Shown here in pieces: positions 6,039-9,144 of a stretch of DNA of 9,144 nt. The notes below the pieces were generated by a model. That model worked only from the letters and a program-made list of their open reading frames with translations. It had not been told where the DNA came from and did not search any database. The first letter of the stretch is position 1; the number at the start of each line of letters is the position of its first letter. Source of the DNA: SIG480 sp045595605 (GTDB taxonomy: Bacteria; Bacillota; Clostridia; Oscillospirales; JAAYXM01); contig JAZOAS010000089.1 of the NCBI GenBank assembly GCA_045595605.1, positions 1 to 9,144 on the forward strand, in the 5' to 3' direction. The position numbers and the translations under genes are program-made.

Positions 6039-7409
6039 TTATTTAAACTCAAAATAGTTCTTCGCGTTGTAATAACAGATGTTTTTCACAATCTCACCGA
6101 GCGAATCCATATCACATGGGTATTCCCCTGCCTCTACCCACTTACCGAGAAGGTTACAGAGAATTCGCCTGAAATACTCATGTCTCGGGTACGAAACGAA
6201 ACTACGGGAATCTGTAAGCATTCCCACGAAAGTGCCGAGAACGCCGAGATTTGCAAGAGCTGACATCTGCGCCTCCATTCCGTCGCGGTTGTCATTGAAC
6301 CACCAACCCGAACCGAACTGAATTTTACCTCTTACAGGTCCTTTCTGGAAGTTTCCGAGCATTGTCCCGAGGACATAATTATCCTTCGGATTCAATGTGT
6401 AGAGAATTGTCTTCGGGAGAAAATCTTCTCTGTCAAGATTATCAAGAAGAGCCGAAAGCTTCTCTGCAATACAGAGATCATTTATTGAGTCAAATCCCGT
6501 ATCAGGTCCGATTTCTCCAAACATCCTGCTGTTGTTGTTTCGAAGAGCGCCGATGTGAAGCTGCATAACCCACCCGCGACGGGCATACTCTTTTGCACAT
6601 TCAGAAATAACCGCTGTTTTGAAAGAGTCAATGTCTGACGCCGTGAGCTCTTCTCCGCAAAGCTTCTTGCGGAAAGCCTCTTTCGCATCACCGACGGCAA
6701 ACGGGACTATCTCAAGTCCGTGGTCAGAAAGCCTGCAACCCGCCTCGTCGAAGTACGCAATTCTCTCTTTAAGCCAGCAAATAAGCTCGTCATAACTTGT
6801 AATGCCATTTGACTTTACATAGTTACAGAAGTAAGGGCTGTCAATGTTTACAGCCTTATCGGGACGGAATGTCGGAAGAACAAGAGTTTCAAAACCTTCT
6901 TCACGAAGCTTTTTATGATACTTCAAATCGTCAGACGGGTCATCTGTCGTGCAGATGACTTCAACATTTGATTTTCGTATGAGTGACTTTGCAGAAAACT
7001 CAGGTGTTCCGAGTTTTTTGTTACACTCATCCCAGATTCTTTTTGCATTTCTTTCGCAAAGAGGTTCATCGATATCAAAATATCTCTTGAGCTCAAGCGC
7101 TGTCCAATGATAAATCGGGTTTCCGATGAGATTCGGCATAAGACGCGCAAAACCGAGCCACTTCTCGAATCTGTCACCGTCTCCCGTTATGAGCTTTTCG
7201 TCTATTCCGAAAGAACGCATCTGACGCCACTTATAATGGTCACCACCGAGGAACAAATCATAAGCATCCTCAAAGCGGTAATCTTCGGCTATCATCTGCG
7301 GTGACAGGTGACAATGATAATCTATTATAGGTAAATTCCTTGCATACCTGTCATAAAGCTTCTTTCCAAGCTTATTTGTAAGCATGAAATTACGATTTAT
7401 AATTCCCAT
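6039..7409 (-). CDS. uxaC: Uronate isomerase UxaC (glucuronate/galacturonate isomerase)
   Basis: UxaC converts D-glucuronate to D-fructuronate and D-galacturonate to D-tagaturonate, the first cytoplasmic step in breaking down pectin- or glucuronide-derived uronic acids. The protein has 456 residues, close to the usual length. It opens with the family pattern NRNFMLTNKLGKKLYD, followed by the metal-binding IIDYHCHLSP (H32, H34). Further family motifs are LMPNLIGNPIYHWTALEL (90-107), CTTDDPSDDLKYH (153-165), MQLHIGALRNNN (282-293, H285), QFGSGWWFNDN (364-374), MLTDSRSFVSYPRHEYFRR (397-415, D400) and a C-terminal NICYYNAKNYF. The start is ATG 7409, seven bases after GGGGGT. It is the last gene of a leftward operon, 16 bp after an oxidoreductase gene. 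The other expected pathway genes (uxaA, uxaB or uxuA, uxuB, kdgK, kdgA) are not in the window. Confidence 0.96.
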   Translation of the reverse strand: MGIINRNFMLTNKLGKKLYDRYARNLPIIDYHCHLSPQMIAEDYRFEDAYDLFLGGDHYKWRQMRSFGIDEKLITGDGDRFEKWLGFARLMPNLIGNPIYHWTALELKRYFDIDEPLCERNAKRIWDECNKKLGTPEFSAKSLIRKSNVEVICTTDDPSDDLKYHKKLREEGFETLVLPTFRPDKAVNIDSPYFCNYVKSNGITSYDELICWLKERIAYFDEAGCRLSDHGLEIVPFAVGDAKEAFRKKLCGEELTASDIDSFKTAVISECAKEYARRGWVMQLHIGALRNNNSRMFGEIGPDTGFDSINDLCIAEKLSALLDNLDREDFLPKTILYTLNPKDNYVLGTMLGNFQKGPVRGKIQFGSGWWFNDNRDGMEAQMSALANLGVLGTFVGMLTDSRSFVSYPRHEYFRRILCNLLGKWVEAGEYPCDMDSLGEIVKNICYYNAKNYFEFK

Positions 7410-7425
7410 ATTTTCTACCCCCGAC

Positions 7426-8601
7426 TCACCATTTTACCGACCAGCGAGCGCTGTATTCTCCTGCTTTCTTGCCTGTTTCCTCTTTTCTTACATAAGAAGA
7501 CGATTTCATTTTTTCATACATAAGCTCATCGAACTTATCCTCATCAAAAGGAAGCTCTACCCTTTTGTTTCCGCACCACGAGGAGAGGTATGCGGCATTT
7601 GAAATTGCAAGCTCATTTATGCCTTCAATCCCCGGTGCTATAAGCGCATCACCTTTTAAAACTGCATCCGCAAAATTCCGAAGAATTCTGATATGTCCGC
7701 TACCGGCAGTTTCGTCTTTTATCTCGGTGTATTCACACTTTACATCAGGAAGCATAGCCTGCGAACCCTCACAAAGCTCGCGCTCTGATATCGGAAGCTT
7801 CCAGAGCTTGAGCACGCCGTTTTCAAGCACAAGCTTTCCTCGCTCGCCCGATATTTCAAGTCTGTTCGTTCCCGGGTATTCGCCCGTTGTGGTTATAAAG
7901 CTTCCGGTTGCACCGTTTTCGTACTCAGCGAAAATCGTAACATCATCTTCAACTTCGATGCGATGATACTTTCCTTCATCGCAAAACGCCGTAATTGCAC
8001 AAGGAAGCCCACATATCCACTGCCACAGGTCGAGATTGTGGGGCGCCTGATTCAGAAGCACACCTCCGCCCTCTCCCGCCCATGTTGCGCGCCAGTCACC
8101 CGAGTCGTAATACTTTTGTGTTCTGTACCAATTGGTGACAATCCATACGCTTCGTTTGAGGTTTCCGAGTTCTCCGCTTTTTACGATTTCTCTCGCCTTT
8201 GCAAAAAGCATATTCGTTCTCTGATTGAACATTATTCCGAAAATTTTTCCCGCCTTCTCCGCAACCGCATTAAGCTTTCTCGCCACCGAAACCGAAATAT
8301 CAACCGGCTTTTCCACGAGCACATGAAGACCGTTTTCAAGCGCAAATGCCGAAATCTCACTGTGCAGAATATGCGGGACAGAAACTACCACAGCGTCAAC
8401 CTTTCCGCTTTTTACAAGCTCCTTATAGTCAAAAAAGCATTCGCAACCCGGATATTCTTTTTTCAGAAACTCCAAACGCTCTTTTGAAATATCACACAAG
8501 GCGCAAAGCTCCATTCCGGGAACTTCTCCGCGCGAAATTGCTTTCGCATGCGCCGAGCCGATATTACCTACACCAATTACTCCGACTCTGATTTTTTCCA
8601 T
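7426..8601 (-). CDS. Gfo/Idh/MocA family oxidoreductase, complete member of a tandem pair upstream of uxaC
   Basis: With the chosen start the protein has 391 residues. The Rossmann domain opens MEKIRVGVIGVGNIGSAH (glycine loop G10-V-G12-N-I-G15); the family marker is VEKPV (K98). The C-terminal domain carries GGGVLLNQAPHNLDLWQW (178-195), in which the position usually occupied by the catalytic Asp is N184 while H188 is kept. Subfamilies with Asn here are known, so activity is not excluded. The longest frame starts at ATG 8619 but has no ribosome site; ATG 8601 places the glycine loop at the usual distance from the N-terminus and has GAGG (8612-8615) ten bases upstream, so it is preferred with moderate certainty. 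It ends with TGA 16 bp before uxaC. Context suggests an enzyme acting on uronates, uronate derivatives or glycosides; the substrate is unknown. The last 20 or so residues (after KEETGKKA) look like a variable tail. Confidence 0.9.
   Translation of the reverse strand: MEKIRVGVIGVGNIGSAHAKAISRGEVPGMELCALCDISKERLEFLKKEYPGCECFFDYKELVKSGKVDAVVVSVPHILHSEISAFALENGLHVLVEKPVDISVSVARKLNAVAEKAGKIFGIMFNQRTNMLFAKAREIVKSGELGNLKRSVWIVTNWYRTQKYYDSGDWRATWAGEGGGVLLNQAPHNLDLWQWICGLPCAITAFCDEGKYHRIEVEDDVTIFAEYENGATGSFITTTGEYPGTNRLEISGERGKLVLENGVLKLWKLPISERELCEGSQAMLPDVKCEYTEIKDETAGSGHIRILRNFADAVLKGDALIAPGIEGINELAISNAAYLSSWCGNKRVELPFDEDKFDELMYEKMKSSSYVRKEETGKKAGEYSARWSVKW
7904..7953. repeat. Diverged direct-repeat segment, copy 1 (matches 9095-9144)
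   Basis: This stretch begins CCGGTTGCACCGTTTTCGTA and corresponds to 9095-9144, which begins CCGGTTGCGCCGTTTTCGTA. The offset is 1191 bp, about one gene length plus its spacer. It codes for the conserved VEDDVT...EYENGATG segment in both oxidoreductases. It is the nucleotide-level trace of tandem duplication or strong constraint, not a mobile repeat. Confidence 0.6.
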
Positions 8602-8625
8602 AGTCAAGATGCCTCGCATATATTT

Positions 8626-9144
8626 TTACTTTGTTCCGCTGTATGTGCTTGTGAGGTCTGCAAAAACCTCCTTGACACCTTCTTTTCTGCGAGAAGTTTT
8701 GATTCTCTTCTCAAGCTCTGCATAATAGAGATCATCGTCAAACGGAAGCGCAATCTTTTTACCGAGGAAGGATGAAAGGTGAATTGCATTTGAGAGAATG
8801 AGTCCGTTGATTCCCTCTTCACCGTTTGCAACAAGGGGTTTGCCCTCGAGAATTGCTCCTGCCCAGGCATTGAGAACGCCTACATGCTGTTCATTCTTTC
8901 CGTCTGTTTCAACATCAACCTTAGTAACATTTACACATCCGAAGGGTTTCTCGTTAATAGCGGAAAACTCCTGCTCACTCATCTCAAACTCATAGAAGGA
9001 AAGCTTCTCGTCTTCTACAACAATTTTTGCCTTATCCATCTGAATTTCAAAGCGGTTTGTGCCATAAGCGTCGCCGGTTGTTGTAACAAATACGCCGGTT
9101 GCGCCGTTTTCGTATTCTACATATACGGTAACATCGTCCTCAAC
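8626..9144 (-). CDS. Gfo/Idh/MocA family oxidoreductase, C-terminal part (continues beyond the right edge)
   Basis: The frame is open from the right edge to TAA 8628-8626, giving 172 residues that begin VEDDVTVYVEYENGATGVF. An internal Met codon at 9039 is not the start, because the coding frame and homology continue upstream of it. The fragment covers most of the C-terminal substrate domain; the Rossmann and catalytic motifs lie outside the window. It aligns with the next gene from residue 217 onward (VEDDVT, EYENGATG, TTTG, GTNR, then EGIN, ISN/LSN, LSS, LPFDxD), with 28 of the first 45 positions identical by hand alignment, and the two tails have almost the same length (172 and 175 residues). 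It precedes that gene by 24 bp in the same operon. It is thus a tandem paralogue with an unknown but probably related substrate. Confidence 0.88.
   Translation of the reverse strand, partial: VEDDVTVYVEYENGATGVFVTTTGDAYGTNRFEIQMDKAKIVVEDEKLSFYEFEMSEQEFSAINEKPFGCVNVTKVDVETDGKNEQHVGVLNAWAGAILEGKPLVANGEEGINGLILSNAIHLSSFLGKKIALPFDDDLYYAELEKRIKTSRRKEGVKEVFADLTSTYSGTK

Noticed and set aside
7963..8487. Plus-strand open frame of 174 codons inside the leftward oxidoreductase.
   Set aside because: There is no ribosome site or recognisable motif, and it is antisense to a frame with clear Rossmann and EKP motifs.
8601..8619. Upstream ATG 8619 as start of the complete oxidoreductase before uxaC.
   Set aside because: It has no ribosome site upstream and adds six residues (MRGILT) before the normal family N-terminus. 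ATG 8601 is favoured, although its own GAGG site is weak.
8626..9039. Reading the rightmost frame as a complete small 137-residue protein starting at Met 9039.
   Set aside because: The same frame stays open to the window edge, and the upstream codons encode the conserved VEDDVT...EYENGATG block, so the Met is internal and the gene is simply cut by the window.

Overview
The window looks like chromosomal DNA of a Bacillota (Firmicutes) bacterium, most probably a clostridial, gut- or rumen-type member. Evidence: moderate GC content, strong G-rich Shine-Dalgarno sites before nearly every gene, textbook sigma-A type promoters, and a glgC gene followed directly by a separate glgD, the two-subunit ADP-glucose pyrophosphorylase arrangement typical of Firmicutes. 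No mobile element, CRISPR array, tRNA or rRNA was seen. The species cannot be named from this stretch.

Left half (1-5991): glycogen metabolism around a divergent promoter region. Leftward from the promoter run glgB (branching enzyme), glgC and the first 33 codons of glgD, which leaves the window; the gaps are 28 and 14 bp, so this is one operon for making branched glycogen from glucose-1-phosphate. Rightward run malQ (4-alpha-glucanotransferase) and a Gfo/Idh/MocA-family NAD(P)-dependent sugar oxidoreductase, 23 bp apart. The 179 bp between glgB and malQ hold a perfect consensus promoter for glgB (TTGACA-17-TATAAT), an extended -10 promoter for malQ (TTGAAA-17-TATACT with TGn), and a small inverted repeat exactly between the two -35 boxes that could be a shared operator. 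Synthesis and remodelling of alpha-glucan are therefore placed back to back under what may be common control.

Right half (6039-9144): a leftward operon for uronate or other sugar-acid use. It enters from the right edge with the C-terminal part of one Gfo/Idh/MocA oxidoreductase, continues with a second, clearly paralogous one, and ends with uxaC (glucuronate/galacturonate isomerase). The two oxidoreductases look like a tandem gene duplication. The two halves converge on a perfect 15-bp hairpin with an A tract on one side and a T tract on the other, a bidirectional terminator serving both.

The window is mostly ordinary primary metabolism. The points worth a second look are the divergent promoter region, the oxidoreductase coupled to malQ, the tandem oxidoreductase pair upstream of uxaC whose visible member has Asn in place of the usual catalytic Asp, and several starts that a longest-frame prediction would place wrongly (malQ at TTG, glgC at an internal ATG).
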